Source: Allantophomopsis cytisporea (lineage: Eukaryota > Ascomycota > Leotiomycetes > Phacidiales > Phacidiaceae). Taken from it: a DNA stretch of 64,000 bases. The translations under genes and the position numbers were made by a program. Below are positions 33,301-46,086 of this stretch, piece after piece (the stretch's first letter is position 1; every line of letters begins with the position of its first letter). The DNA is taken from the NCBI GenBank assembly GCA_024752435.1, contig CP103024.1:620001-684000 (forward strand), in the 5' to 3' direction. Under the pieces are notes generated by a model. That model worked only from the letters and a program-made list of their open reading frames with translations, had not been told where the DNA came from and did no database searches.

Positions 33301-36300
33301 AGAAGCTTACCTTCCATGTTTCTGTCAGTCGCAGGGACTACGGCTCATCCATACATATCCATAAAATGTGCTTGTAGAATACTGATAGTAAGCAAGATGA
33401 AGAAGGATTAGAACACTAAAGGTTAGAAGTACCGGTCGCCTTTTATCCGCTTGTCTGCCGTGTGGAATGTGCAGAGGCGGTATCGAATCTAGAGCTAAAA
33501 TAGCAAGGAGAAGCGCGCTTTACTCTTCTTTTTCTTTCTTTGCCTCTTTCTTTTATGGATATTGAGGGTGAGAGATGCCGCGTGTGCATGGGATATGGTT
33601 GATCATGTTCGTTTTCATCAGAGTTATCAGGCTTGGTCTCCAATATTAAGGGGTGCTAGGCCAGCGGCGATGGATGATGATCAATAAATCAATAAATCAC
33701 AAAAGCACTTGGTGACTGGCTAAGGAGATCTCCATACTGTATGGAGGATTTCAGATTTGGGTTGAGTTTAGCTGTCATAGTTGGTGTGCATATAGGCGTT
33801 TGACGGTGAGTGACAATCGGGTGGAGGGGATGCGGTAGAGCTGCTGCCATTGGTGTCGAGAAATGGCAGATATGGATTGATTCGATTATATCCTTCAGAC
33901 AGTACCTGTCATTGTTTTGTCAAATTGATGTTGCCTCCAACTGGCTGGCTACTCTCCTCGCTCTCTTCCGGAATTATGTGCCACCCTAGTTTGATCTCCG
34001 TGTCTCCATATGTCCTGTCAGTACGTATGCTTGGATTCTCGACCGCCTAAACGTCAATAACTACTCATTCGCCTGAGCGCTCCCTGTAGCGCTTCCCACC
34101 TTTTCTCTAGACCTGCCGGTAGAAGAACACTGGGCGCCGACCCCTCGGTAAGTCCTGGAGATATGATGATCATCTATGCGAAGTCGAACGGAAGAGAATA
34201 TGAGTTGGAGGGTAAGCAAAGGACAGTTCCGTCCGTCGCGATTAACGAGGCTTCCCCGATCAGTTGCACGCAACGGCATATGACGATTACGTAAGCACTG
34301 GAGGGTTCATCTTGGCCTATCATTTTCATTTTCAGTTGCATTTTCGTTTTTTTCATGTTCAAGAGTTCTTCAAGCATGTCGCGCTTGATGCATATGAAAA
34401 TGCTGGTTAATGGAATCGAGCAAATCGGTGAGCAATGGTGAGGTGATGTTGACTGTCACTATGAATCCCTGCTAGAGAGTTGCGCCGAAGGAGGCTGTGC
34501 ACTTGCCCCACGAAGGACAGGTCGCGCTAGCCAGGTCTAAAACGAAATAGATTGGGTTCGGAGGGCATTGAAGAGCGAATCGACTTGATTTGCAGTGGAG
34601 ATCTCGCGTGGGATCCCAACGACGTGTGTTGACTGAGACTTCAGGACTTCACTTGAATGTGTGTGTGCCTGGGCAGAAAGGTAAGATGTACTATTCACTC
34701 ATGGATATGAAGTTGTTGATTCCAATTCAAGCTTTCAGTCGAATCAAAATATCCAAAGGACTTTACAAAGCATGTTGATTAATTAAGTGTCCCGAACACT
34801 GAGTACTTGATCCCTCTTGCTCCTCTTGACGGTATCACTTTCTCGATTCTGAAATATTTACCCAGTACATTTAAGCAGTACCGTTCGTACTCCGTATTGG
34901 TGTGCAGCACCGTACCTTGTTTTGCCTTACCAGGACCATGTCTCCACGCAGACAGTCGCCTGTCTCTCCATGCATTGATCACACCGCAACCGTGACCATG
35001 CCACGGCCAGGAAGCATCAGGGTCAGGGTCATGGGCAAGCTCTTAAAGTCGATCATATGGACCTCCGAAGCGGACAAAAGGCGAGGTCGAGTGGTGGATG
35101 TGTAAAATTATGTACATACTCATTATTCTAAATACAAAACACTCGTACCTGTTATATCTCATATGAATAGAGCACAGGGAGAACATCTCCAAAAAGAGGC
35201 ATACTAGGTCGCTGACTGTTTGATATGCATTCATGGGTTTCGCAGTGAAAATGATTACTCGAGTCGTACGAACTCAAACACAGGCGCGGAGAGAACATCT
35301 CGGTTGTTTCTCTGTCGCATGCTTAATTTCAGTGAATGCGGGAGTGGGCGCGGTGGGTACGGAGGACTTTACCGTGTAGGACATCGGATCAGAAACACAA
35401 TAATGTCCCGAGAGCAGCTCCATAATCGGATTCACAGGACTCCCTACTCCTCCGCACAGCCGAGTCATGTACATATAAATCCCGCACCGTGCTGTACACA
35501 CATTAATCGTACGTGCAGAATAAGATGAGCTTTATACGGTGAACGGATACAATCTTGTACTTGTACGTGTTCGGCTGTGGGTCAAGGTCTCGAAGGAAAT
35601 AACATTTCAGAAAAGAAAGACTCAGGATGAGACAAAAGTCCTCGACTCCGTAACGGCATGCAAATCAAGCATGGACCACACGGTGCCACCGTCCACATAT
35701 ACCAGCCAAAGCTCTTCGCACGTATCATCTACCAACGAATGACATTCTCATGACAGGCGCGTCTACTCCGTCTAACAAGTTGGTCCACGTTACACGCAAA
35801 AGAAGGAGGGAAAATAGCTTGGAAAATGGGACATTTATTTTACTTTCTAAATCGATAAAATGACACGGGCATTGATTGATTCTTTGACCTTCGGCTGACT
35901 CGCAAGTTTACCTTCGCTCTAGACTGGTTCCTCTCTCTCTCTCTCTCCACAAGCGGTACTTGCGCCTTGTTGGAGAGACATCATAATTTTACCGCGCCTC
36001 TGCCGCAAGATTTAATCCTCGCGAGACCCCTTATTCTGTGAATAGCAATGTGACTCTCGCACAGAGTCAAATTTGGTACGGGCAAGTATGCTTGCGCCAT
36101 CAGAAACCCTTCTTTTGCCCGCTCGAAGCGCAATCGTGGTGGTGGAACTCTGATTTGAGCTTTTGCTCTGATCGAGGGGGATGGAAGGGCTATCATAACG
36201 TCATATGCGGTATTTCCCAGACGCCACATTCACATAACTCATCGTCTCCAGTTTTGCGTATGCATATCTTCGATTGAGGAGGTTTAGGTTCAATAATAAC

Positions 36301-38079
36301 CACTTACAGTGGAGTGATAGACCTATTCGTGCCACTCGCATATTCCAAATTTTCGGTTTTCAACGTCCAAGCTTATTCCAATTTCAAAGATATCGGATTC
36401 GATAATGTACTCGGTAACTTCTTCAGGACCTCTTGATTGAGTTAATTTCCTATGCCATGGCTTGAGGTACACAACGCTTTCAGGAGAGCCAAGAGATATG
36501 GGTTGAGGCTGTGTCTGTCAAACCTGCATAAGTGCGACAGAGCTTTGGCAGGGAACTGAAAAGTCTTTGCTGATCTTTGTGGGTCGAGCAAACATCAGAA
36601 TCCAGGTTGACATACGGCGGGCGCTATTTCTACTCACTCAACCGACCCGTGGTTTGCTTGTATGTATCACCAGATGACGATCATCTGTTGTGGAGGACAG
36701 TTCAAACTTAGCAACTTTCAAGAGATCAAGCGGTATCAAGATTTGTGTGCCAGAGTCATAATTAATCTATGGTCTTATAGCTAGGAAATATTTCGATCAC
36801 GCATGATGAGACCAAAAGCAGTATAATGAGATGTGGCCGAGTCTCGCTCCAGGTTCCGGTCATGTCTAAGAGTTCATCAAGCCCTTGATATTGCAATATC
36901 AAAGTGAGTGGGGAAGACACCGCCTTTGTGGTTAATGTGTGCTGATTCGACAACAGGGGCAACTTTGTAGCATATGTACGGAGTACATAGTAAGTAGCAC
37001 AATTACCTGGAAAATATCGGTTTAGAATATTTCTGGGTAACTGCCGCAGAACGAGAGTTTGTTGAAGGATTAGCTCGATCTGATATTCCGGGGTCTTGGT
37101 TTTGTAAATGCAGCGGTCCGTGAGGCAAATTAGGATCTGATACTGATGGAAGTCGATGTTTCCCAGATCGCCTACGACAAAAGCGCAGTTGGCGCCCAAA
37201 GTCCAATCCCAAGGGCGATCTTTTCAGGACAGTCATGCACGATGCATCGTGTTTTATGACTAGCGCACAATACCTTGGTGGTGGCAAACCAAAGCAAGGG
37301 AAGTGAAAGTTAAGGGCATTTGTTCCGTCATTGAAATACTGCCGAGGAAGAAGTCCTGGGATATCTAATTACGAGGGTATGGTGGGATTGACTCGTCGGT
37401 ATGAGCTGCCATGCCATAAAGCGAAACGTTCCGGGGTAATACGTATTCATAAGGCATCGTGCTGATCTGATATTGATGAATGCATGAAATGTGGGAGAGA
37501 CTAGGGTGTCTCTTGTGTCAGGGGCGTTCAACGCACCTTACAGATCTACTTAGAGACGGCGAAGAGGCCACATTGAGCATAAGGCGTGAACTCTCATTGA
37601 TGGTGGAGGATGTAGAGTAGTACTTAGGAGTAAAAGGAAGCTGTATCATATAGGGAGTGTGATCATCCATGATGATACTCCAGCTCTCCATACTCTTGGC
37701 ACAATATCAAATATGTGCGTTTGTGCTTGGAGACTAGAATCGTGGCATATGGTGGCGGTAGACAGGTCTCCTAACACTTCGTACTTCGTATCACTCCATG
37801 TACACATGAAGACGTTGTAAGGTTGTATGGTTAAACTAGCTTGCACCTCCATACATGCTCTTCATATGCTGTCTTCGTGTTTTCACTTCCGCTCAGAGAC
37901 GAAGATAGTAATGCTCACCACAGTGGAGTTGGCGATAACCATGACTCCACGTCATCCCCAGATATCTGACTTTCATAGCTGTGTATCGACAATGTCAATA
38001 TGATGTGTTGGGGGGTCTGTGAGCCAGAACTTAGCAAGCTGTTCATGGACGTGTAGAGCTTGATGAGGTCAACGAGCCT

Positions 38080-38115
38080 GTCAGTGTCAGTGTCAGTGCC
38101 AGTGCCAGTGCCAGT
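38080..38115 (+). repeat. Hexanucleotide repeat GTCAGT/GCCAGT
   Basis: Three GTCAGT units followed by three GCCAGT units, in non-coding DNA. Confidence 0.9.
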
Positions 38116-39969
38116 GTATCGTGTCTAGACGCCTATGGGTTATGAAAAGGTCAGGTAATGTAGGTAGTGCTTGAGTCTAGACTGTCTGGGCACGCTGGGA
38201 TATCTACGTTTACCTTGTAAGGTAGGTAAGGCATGTCTTCCGTCTAAGGTGGGCACACACGCACAGCATGTCGCTTGTTGCCTTACGATACCTCAGGTAT
38301 CTCGATGAAATGGCGTGAAATACGGGGCATTCAGGCACTGACAGGCATTTGGCAGGACTAAGTGCAGCACCCCTCGGAGGATTTTCGTCACACCCTACCG
38401 GCGCTCAAAACTTTAGTGACCGTGTGGTTGGCTGAAAACTGCTGTGTGCCGTAAGTACAGCGCAGTGAAGAGAAACCAAGCAAGTGAGAAGGCACACAGA
38501 GACAGACCTTGCATATGTACGGATATCCGAGCTCGCCGCCATAGATAATTCCCACATGGCAGCTCGCTGGGAATGCTAACGTGTTGTAAAAAGAAAAATT
38601 ATGCACTGCAACATCATACGAGTGGACGGTTAAACGTTGAGTGAGCATCATAAAACGTGAGAGGAACATAATGTCCGAGACAGCACTACAGGATTCCACT
38701 TTGTTCGGGGCACATTTGACCTCACAAATAGGAACTGCCTATGTAGTATTCGATAATACATCAATAGACGGAAGAGGCAGCCCGTGGGATGGGGGATGGC
38801 CTCTCCGTGACCGCTCTTGATATCCATACAGTTAGTTCTTCGGCATCAATGACGAGAGCTGAAGAGCACATGCCGCGAATTAAGGTCAGAAAGCTTAAAA
38901 GGCGCTTTAGAACCGAGGAGAGAAGAATGTCTATGATACGGCCGCGTGCAACTTCGAGGCCGTGGAGGGCCATAGACTCATTCACACACATCCGCACTCG
39001 CAGCCAAGAAACATAGTCATCAACGGCCCTTTTTCCAACATACTAGGTTTTCATCAACACATGTCTCCTTTTGGTGTACTCCTGAAACTCAAGGTCTGGG
39101 GGCGAGGGAAATCCGACTATAACAGGTGGGAGCAAAGAGACTCCCAAACTCAACCAAACGAAGCGCCGGCATAACACAATGATATCACAATGCCGCATTT
39201 CGTGATGGATGGTATTTTCAGAGAATAACGAAAGGCAATTTCAGGAAATTTCGAAGCTGATCGAATGCCTTTTGCCATCCAAGCTATCTAGCCCTGTATC
39301 CCTGATCTCATATAGGATGGTACTTACGTGGAGTGTTGCCGTATCTCGGAATATGCCATGAACACAGGTACTTATGAGTCCAAAGCTATGTATTCTACAC
39401 GGCACACGATTCTCTTCCCGATTAGGTAATTAGTGAGAACTCCCTTCAAGCTGAGAGAACTTACTGTGCCTTGAGAGGGAATGACTTGGAAAGATCCCTG
39501 GATTACTGATCTTCGGCCAGCATTACTGTGTAACGGAAGGATGCGATTGTGATTACGATTCGCCTTGCAATTTAGCAGAGTCATTCGGAGATAACATGCT
39601 ACTCATCTTGCTCTTTCTCGCAGTACCCCACCATTTCCTCCAGAATCACTTCGATTCAACGCGCCGAGTGCCTCTTAGCGAAGTCTCTCTTCTGCTAGGG
39701 CAGAATAAGTGTTTTTGCGGCGCGTCTTTTGGTACTTGTCAGATTCTCGGATGTGCGCCAAAAGAAAGCCTAGATCGTCTTGGGGTGTGACGAAGAAAGT
39801 GGTGGGTGTTGAGAGGATGATTACACACAACTGACTGAGAAAGGCTCTATGCGGTATGAAAGCCTCATCAATAAGTACTTAGGATGAGAGTATGTACATA
39901 CTATTCATTACTGTGATATGAATGTTTGTTCGCTTATACATCGTTTAGCATGTTTTTTTAATGTTTTAT

Positions 39970-39999
39970 TCTTCTTCTTCCTCTTCTTCTTCTTCTTCT
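39970..39999 (+). repeat. CTT-rich trinucleotide repeat
   Basis: A TTC/CTT microsatellite with one CTC interruption, in non-coding DNA. The Arg-rich frame on its reverse strand is an artefact. Confidence 0.85.
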
Positions 40000-41210
40000 A
40001 CCTCTCTCAGTATGGATGTGTTTGCGATGTATGCATGTACACAGTACACACATGCCAGTGGCATTCACACAGGCCTTGAATACATATCCTAGTCGTAGAA
40101 ACCACAATATGTCTGCATGTACCTCATACCCGACCCTTGGTAACCTTCCATGGGCTGCTACACTAGCCCAGTGCATGGTCGACCTCCCGAAGCCACCGAC
40201 AGCTTGCCGTGTGAGTGTGGGCACTGGCGTGAGTGGACATTTAGTTTGCTTCAAGGACACGGAGGAGGAGGATGTGGGCTTGTGTGCGCGAATCTCAGGA
40301 TGATGCGCGCCTTCACACCGAAAAGAAAGGGAAAAGAGTACCGCTGGGTACCATAGCCAGTGATATCGTCCGTCGCGTGCCCAGTGCACGCCATAGGAGT
40401 TCTCCGGACTAGCAGTGGTCAGATACGTAGCGTGCTGGCGTTTGAAAGGGTCAATCCATATCCATAAGTTAAACTGACAGTCGGATCCAATATCCTAAGG
40501 AATAGCAGGACACCAGGAGAAAGTCGTGGAGTGGCAGGCGGGAAAGCTTTCGTTCTTACTGACGATGCTTCTTTTAGCTGGAACGTAGAGAATAGACCTT
40601 CCGCGGAAAGGCAATGGAAAAGGTGGACGAGCGCCATCGCCCTACTACATATCGTTAGAATCGAGTCGAGTCGAGCACGTAGAATAAAGAGGTAATGTAG
40701 ATAGATTGAAGGAGAGAGAATTAGCCATCTACACACCAACTACATCATAGCCCAGGAATCTGGGACAGCGGGTAGTCTTGTTTGAATCGAATACATAGTC
40801 TACAGTCTGGTGGTACTCTACAGAGCGTGCTACTTATCTACAATGCCATACATATGTATTTATTTCTCCGTACGGCTACTTACTAGGTACTGGGTATAGT
40901 CTACGAGAACAGATCCAGAAATTCGCATAGCTTACCTAAGATCACTAAACTATGAATATTCATATCTACATACATTATCTTTCTTATCCAAGGTAAGGTA
41001 GCACACACTCCCTACCTTACGGACAATCTGCCGATGATTGTCGGAGAGATGAACAACAGATATGGTGAAACCATGAAGCACCAGAGAGACGCAAATCAAC
41101 TTCCCCATCTGGCTCAGATCCAGTTTGTTTCTCGGCTGCCCTCCTCATCAGTTCTGTTCTAGACGCACAATCGCACACAGATCATCTATGAACAATGTTC
41201 CTGCGTCGTT

Positions 41211-41245
41211 GGATTGGATTGGATTGGATTGGATTGGACTGGACT
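41211..41245 (+). repeat. GGATT pentanucleotide repeat
   Basis: Five GGATT units followed by two GGACT units, in the far-upstream region of the Zn2Cys6 regulator gene. Confidence 0.9.
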
Positions 41246-43689
41246 AGACTAAGAGAAAATCAAAAGTGACAAACATCCATTATTCAACGTCGAGTCAGAC
41301 TCGGTCATATTCCAAAGATTATATACCTGATACTTCTCTCTAGAGTTACCCCCAGATTTATTGCGTATTTTATTCTCATTCTAATTCTCGTTTATGCCAC
41401 CAATCCGTCACCATGAAGTTCCCCGTCTCAGTCCTTCAACTCTCAACTACACCTATCGAAACTCTCAGAGTCATTGTCAACTCGACTTCTCTTTTCTCTC
41501 ATATCTATCCTAAAGTACCTTGCTCCATTGTACATCAAAAAAGAAAGAAAGAAAAGAAACAACCACCAGTATCCATAACCAAGTGCATAGCATCATTAAC
41601 GCTATTTCTCTGCCTCTCGCTCTTCGGCATCTTGTGTTTCTGCTTTAACCTCCACCACCTCTCATCCCTTCTCTTCCTCCCCCCATCAAGATAGTCTACG
41701 CTGGGGCAACTCTGCACACATAGCTCCCCCAGGCACAGATTATCATCTCCGTCTTCTCATTTGCGGCCCTGCAATTGCGAAAAGTCGGTAGACAGCGGCC
41801 ACACACTACCTCACACCAGTTAGTCGTCCTTAGACCTGGACCTTTCCCCTACGACGTTTTACAGCCTTGCATACATTACCATGCCTTCGCTGCCGTTGAC
41901 TTTCATTTTCTTTCCTTGAACATCATCTGAATTTGACTTACAGCATCGACTACTTGCTGGCACTGATTCATACCGACATCCGGGTCTCTTCTTACTCCAG
42001 TCTCGTCCACTTTGATCATCGTCGCTTGATCGTCTTCTCTTTCCATATCCGCGGGCAAAGGTCCCTAGGTTCTAAAAAAAAAAATCTCCGCTCCTCTCCA
42101 AATATCCCCATATCCTTATCCGATCGTCCTGAAGGCTCCTGGGTTTTCACCGATAAATGTATGATTGGATATAGGCCAAGAACTACCTTTCTTCACTAGG
42201 CCTCCCATAGCTTGAACAGCTGCCCATTGACGAAGGCCAAAGTTATTTACATTACAATTCCGTACAATTCCACTTGGTGCACCCTGGGGAGGAACAAGGC
42301 CTTGAAAGTATATACAGGTCATTTGCCTCCTTCGAGTCACTGAAGCTGGTCACGGCTACACACGCTCATTTTACCACTTGCCTTACCCAGCCATCCAGCA
42401 ACGATCCATCTATCCAGACATACCGTCTACCTTTCGACTTCATTTAGCTTAACGCCAAAGATTCTACAACAACACACCAGCCAGACGAACATCAAGAATT
42501 GGCTACTACAAGGCATATAATATTTTGCAACAATTGTCTTGGATTGCAATTAACTCAAAGTTTCATGTCACGTATATACTTGTCCAGCCTATAATCGTAC
42601 CTTTAGAAGTTATTATTACCCGGTACGTTTATTTATTTTTTAACCTTCTATCACTCATGGCTATCCCTCAAATCACATCAAGTAATGTGAGTGAGCTTAT
42701 GGGGTCCTACCTGCGCTCCGATCCGAATGCCCGCCAGCCGCAAAGGATATTCTATTATGGTATTCGTCCCGAGTGTGGACATTGATTTAATAGAGTTGAA
42801 AGGTTCTCATAAAATCTCATGGACAAGGGACATGAGGAAAAGTCAGCATTGAACCACTGAGGGCCTCTTGTCCTACAAGAATCAGAGAATTGCCCTTGAC
42901 AGATAAATGGCCCCTCGGCCTGTTCGACGTCAAATACAACGAGCTCGATCAGCATCGGAACTGCGATGCTTGTAAGCCACATGGGTGCTTGCTTCAGCAT
43001 CCGTTTCGCGAGCCTTGTACTTTGTACGCCTCGGGGCAACTTTCAACATGCCTGAAGGGATGACTCCAGACTCTACCGTACCATGACTATGAAGACCCTA
43101 CCTCATGATATCTACATCATAAAAGCACCGGTTGACGGACATCCTAACACGAACATGTTACCTATAGCCCGGTCAATCAAAAGCGCCTCTTCAAGTCACT
43201 TTGCTAACAAATACCTTGGCGTAGTCCTCCACATACAAGGTGGGCATCACCTGCCGACCTCCGGTACCAGGTCTGACGTGCAGCCGCGAGCACACGTTGC
43301 CTACGTGCTTTGGAGTATCGTTCGACGGGAGCCTCAGCTGTAACTTGAACTTACCAAGTACTTCAGAGTTTAAAGTGTTGGAGTTCGCTAGGCCCTTGGT
43401 CAAAGTCCTGTCATCCCAGACTTCCACAAATCGACTTCATCTTACAAGGCCCCCGTTCTGATCTACCTCTCGCATTGATTTAATCTGAGGCGAGTGTTGA
43501 ATTCCCCGAAAGGGTTCGCCCCGTCATAGCGTGGAAGGAAAGTGATCGACCGGGGAAAATGAGTCCAGTTGTTTGAGCAATTCTTTACGTTGAGCTTGAA
43601 AATAATCTCACCTTGCCGCTATCAAGGATCGTGAAAAGATCTCGCACACAACAATATCAACAAGCGGATAACTCGATTGACTAGGTATA

Positions 43690-46086
43690 ATGTCAAACCT
43701 TCCGGGAACTGCTTTCCCAAGGTCTCCGATTCCTTCTACGACTTCTTACGATTCATCCTCGGTATCTTCGGCGCCTTCACCTCAACCTCCTCACACTTAT
43801 GGAGGATTCTTGGGCACGTCTTCACGACCACAGAGCAGCCAGCATCCTCCACTGGTGCAACTATCAACTGCACAGTCGCTGGGGCCTGGTCCGTACCAGC
43901 AATCATACCATCCAACATCGCCTAGAGGGCCTCACAATATGGAGTTGATGAATGCGAATGGGAGTTCAAGCGGGACCCCAAGCGCGCAATCGCCACAGCC
44001 ATCATCATCGAATCTCCAAGCACAAAAACGTGCATATCGACAGAGAAGAAAAGATCCAAGTTGCGACGCGTGTAGAGAGCGCAAGGTCAAATGCGACGCG
44101 ACGGAAACAACGAGCTGTTCAGAATGCTCCAGTCGCAGTGTCAAGTGTCAGTTTACGAAGGAAACAAATCGACGGATGTCTTCGATAAAACAAGTACAGG
44201 ATTTGGAAAAACATATTGCATCAGTCAAGAAAGAGAACGCACAGTTACGAGCCATGCTCAACATTAGAGAAGGACAAATGGATATCGATGTTGAGGAGCC
44301 ACAACAGCTAACATTAAAACTTCCAGCCGTTGGCTCTCACCCGGAAAGACGAAAGCGTCCACAGCCGCAGCACGATTTGTCTCACGTGCGACAGAATCTG
44401 CGTAACCATTCTCGGGGGATATTTCAGCCACCTGCACCCTACCGACAGATGGGATCACAGGCTCATTTCAATCCGCGACGACCAGAATTGCCCCCAAAGC
44501 ACGTATCGGATCATCTCCTGAATTCTTATTACGCATGTGTTCATACGGTTATCCCGATACTGCACTGGCCCACTTTCGAGCAAGAATACGAAACAGTGTA
44601 CAAGGCAGGCTCCCTTCAAAGTGTATCCCCGATCTGGGTATCATTGTTGTTTGCCGTTTTAGCAGTGGGAGTCATGTTTAGCACCGATCCTGGAATTTCT
44701 CGCCCTAGCAAAGGAAAGGAATTCATTGAGGTCTCGAGGACCCAGCTTGACCTTTGGAACGACGAATTCGTTATCGACCATGCTCGTTCAGCAATGTTGA
44801 CGAGCATATTTTTGAGTGAGATCAACATGAAATCTGCGGCGTGGACCTGGTTGGGTTCTGCTGTGAGAATTTCTCAAGATATTGGCTTACAGCACGAGAC
44901 TGGGCCATGGCCAATTATAGAAGGTGAGATGCGACGACGTGTATGGTGGGGGCTCTATGCATGGGATCGGTTGATATCGATGGAATTGGGTAGACCACTA
45001 CTGATCGAAGACGATGACTGCGATGTTCCACTGCCCACCGCAGTCGATGATCATTATATCCATGATGCAGGAACCATCGTGCCAAATGGTGCACAGCCTA
45101 TTACGAACCTCTTGCTGCCCACAATCCACGTCGTACGAAGCATTAGCCAACTAATCAAGACGCTGAAAGCACCCACTATCAAACAGAGCACTCTTGCAAC
45201 CTTCGACATGCACTTCAAAGCTTGCATGGCAGCTTTTCCCGCCCCGTGTCAAGTCAAGTCCCTAGAGCCTCTCGAACCCCGAATGCTTTCTCCTCTGATC
45301 TACCTTCTGAGCGCACGTATCGTGTTGCACCGACACAACCTTTCTATAGACTGCCCGCTCGAGGCGCGGATCACTGCTATCGACCAATGCGTGCGTGCTG
45401 CCCTCGACACCTCACAATACATCTCGCGCGCTATGCAGATTCCCTCTCGACATCCGTTCGCTGCATCAGCTACCGCAATGCTCTGCACCCACCTTTGGCG
45501 CAGCACGTTATTTCTCCTCTTCGCCTCCCGTTTCAATGAGGCCCAGATCCTCATTCGCGCCTCTGGACTTATCGCCAATGCTCGCGACGTCAATATTGCT
45601 TGCGGGCGTAATATCGCATTCTTCATCGAACAGCTCCTCGATCGCCGACGAAGTGGTATGGGAAGACGTAATGAGGACGATGAGGAGCTCATGGCGTATG
45701 TCAGTGGTGACCTGCAGGCTTCGATGGATGGCAGCTGGGTCTGGCAAGGCAGTGAGACAGGTATGCAGCTTAATATCTCGTCTTCAGCATCGTCCTCCCT
45801 ATCGTCACCGCTTGTACGTCCCAGAGAAAATGCGATAGCGGAGCGCAGCGGCTCATTGTCAGAGACTGAGGCTAAGGACTGGGGCGGATGGGAAAGAGTT
45901 GAATACCTGCTATCTTTGCTCACGAGGGGCGAAATTCCTAGCACAGCTGCACCTCAGCCTCCACCATCAACGGCCTACCTTTCGCCCATAATGCACGAAT
46001 CCGCCGGACGATTGTCTTTGGCCCCCAACGAGCACAGGGAGCAGAGCAGGAGCAAGGAGAGACTCAGCATTGCAAATATTATCTAA
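43690..46086 (+). CDS. Zn2Cys6 transcription factor with Fungal_trans domain
   Basis: Nuclear DNA-binding regulator; targets unknown. Intronless, 798 residues. The N-terminal 110 residues are Ser/Pro/Gln-rich. The binuclear zinc cluster follows a basic stretch (AQKRAYRQRRKDPS) and reads CDACRERKVKCDATETTSCS then ECSSRSVKCQF (about residues 125-153), with all six Cys present. A coiled-coil-like linker (QVQDLEKHIASVKKENAQLR) probably mediates dimerisation. The middle homology (Fungal_trans) domain runs from about residue 275 (YYACVHTVIPILHWPTF) past RRRVWWGLYAWDRLISMELG, about 415-435. The C-terminus is Ser-rich with acidic patches. An in-frame TAG lies shortly before the ATG, supporting the start. 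It is unusual for the 13 kb empty region upstream. I do not recognise it well enough for a symbol. Confidence 0.9.
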   Translation: MSNLPGTAFPRSPIPSTTSYDSSSVSSAPSPQPPHTYGGFLGTSSRPQSSQHPPLVQLSTAQSLGPGPYQQSYHPTSPRGPHNMELMNANGSSSGTPSAQSPQPSSSNLQAQKRAYRQRRKDPSCDACRERKVKCDATETTSCSECSSRSVKCQFTKETNRRMSSIKQVQDLEKHIASVKKENAQLRAMLNIREGQMDIDVEEPQQLTLKLPAVGSHPERRKRPQPQHDLSHVRQNLRNHSRGIFQPPAPYRQMGSQAHFNPRRPELPPKHVSDHLLNSYYACVHTVIPILHWPTFEQEYETVYKAGSLQSVSPIWVSLLFAVLAVGVMFSTDPGISRPSKGKEFIEVSRTQLDLWNDEFVIDHARSAMLTSIFLSEINMKSAAWTWLGSAVRISQDIGLQHETGPWPIIEGEMRRRVWWGLYAWDRLISMELGRPLLIEDDDCDVPLPTAVDDHYIHDAGTIVPNGAQPITNLLLPTIHVVRSISQLIKTLKAPTIKQSTLATFDMHFKACMAAFPAPCQVKSLEPLEPRMLSPLIYLLSARIVLHRHNLSIDCPLEARITAIDQCVRAALDTSQYISRAMQIPSRHPFAASATAMLCTHLWRSTLFLLFASRFNEAQILIRASGLIANARDVNIACGRNIAFFIEQLLDRRRSGMGRRNEDDEELMAYVSGDLQASMDGSWVWQGSETGMQLNISSSASSSLSSPLVRPRENAIAERSGSLSETEAKDWGGWERVEYLLSLLTRGEIPSTAAPQPPPSTAYLSPIMHESAGRLSLAPNEHREQSRSKERLSIANII

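Larger units (their letters stand above)
30351..43689. other. 13.3 kb region without a recognisable gene
   Basis: Every open frame here is short (under about 145 codons), overlaps others on the opposite strand, and lacks any family motif or consistent exon structure. The left end holds the adenine deaminase promoter. The sequence is not strongly AT-rich and not visibly transposon-derived. It contains short repeats: CATATGTA-type runs (31262-31292, 31768-31793), CT run 35930-35947, hexanucleotide repeat 38080-38115, CTT tract 39970-39999, GGATT repeat 41211-41245. From about 41340 to 42430 the plus strand is pyrimidine-rich, typical of fungal promoter and leader DNA, and leads toward the Zn2Cys6 gene at 43690. 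It may be a very long regulatory region, a non-coding transcript, or decayed DNA. Confidence 0.5.

Noticed and set aside
39958..40389. 143-codon minus-strand frame ending in an Arg-rich tail
   Set aside because: The tail is just the CTT microsatellite read on the other strand; the rest has no motif and overlaps a competing frame.
41413..41694. 93-codon frame with a hydrophobic segment, looks like a small secreted or membrane protein
   Set aside because: It lies in the CT-rich region upstream of the Zn2Cys6 gene, where Leu/Ser/Phe-rich frames arise from composition; no splice or homology support.
45300..45944. 214-codon minus-strand frame over the Zn2Cys6 gene
   Set aside because: Antisense to the coding 3' part of the regulator, Ser/Arg-rich, no motif.
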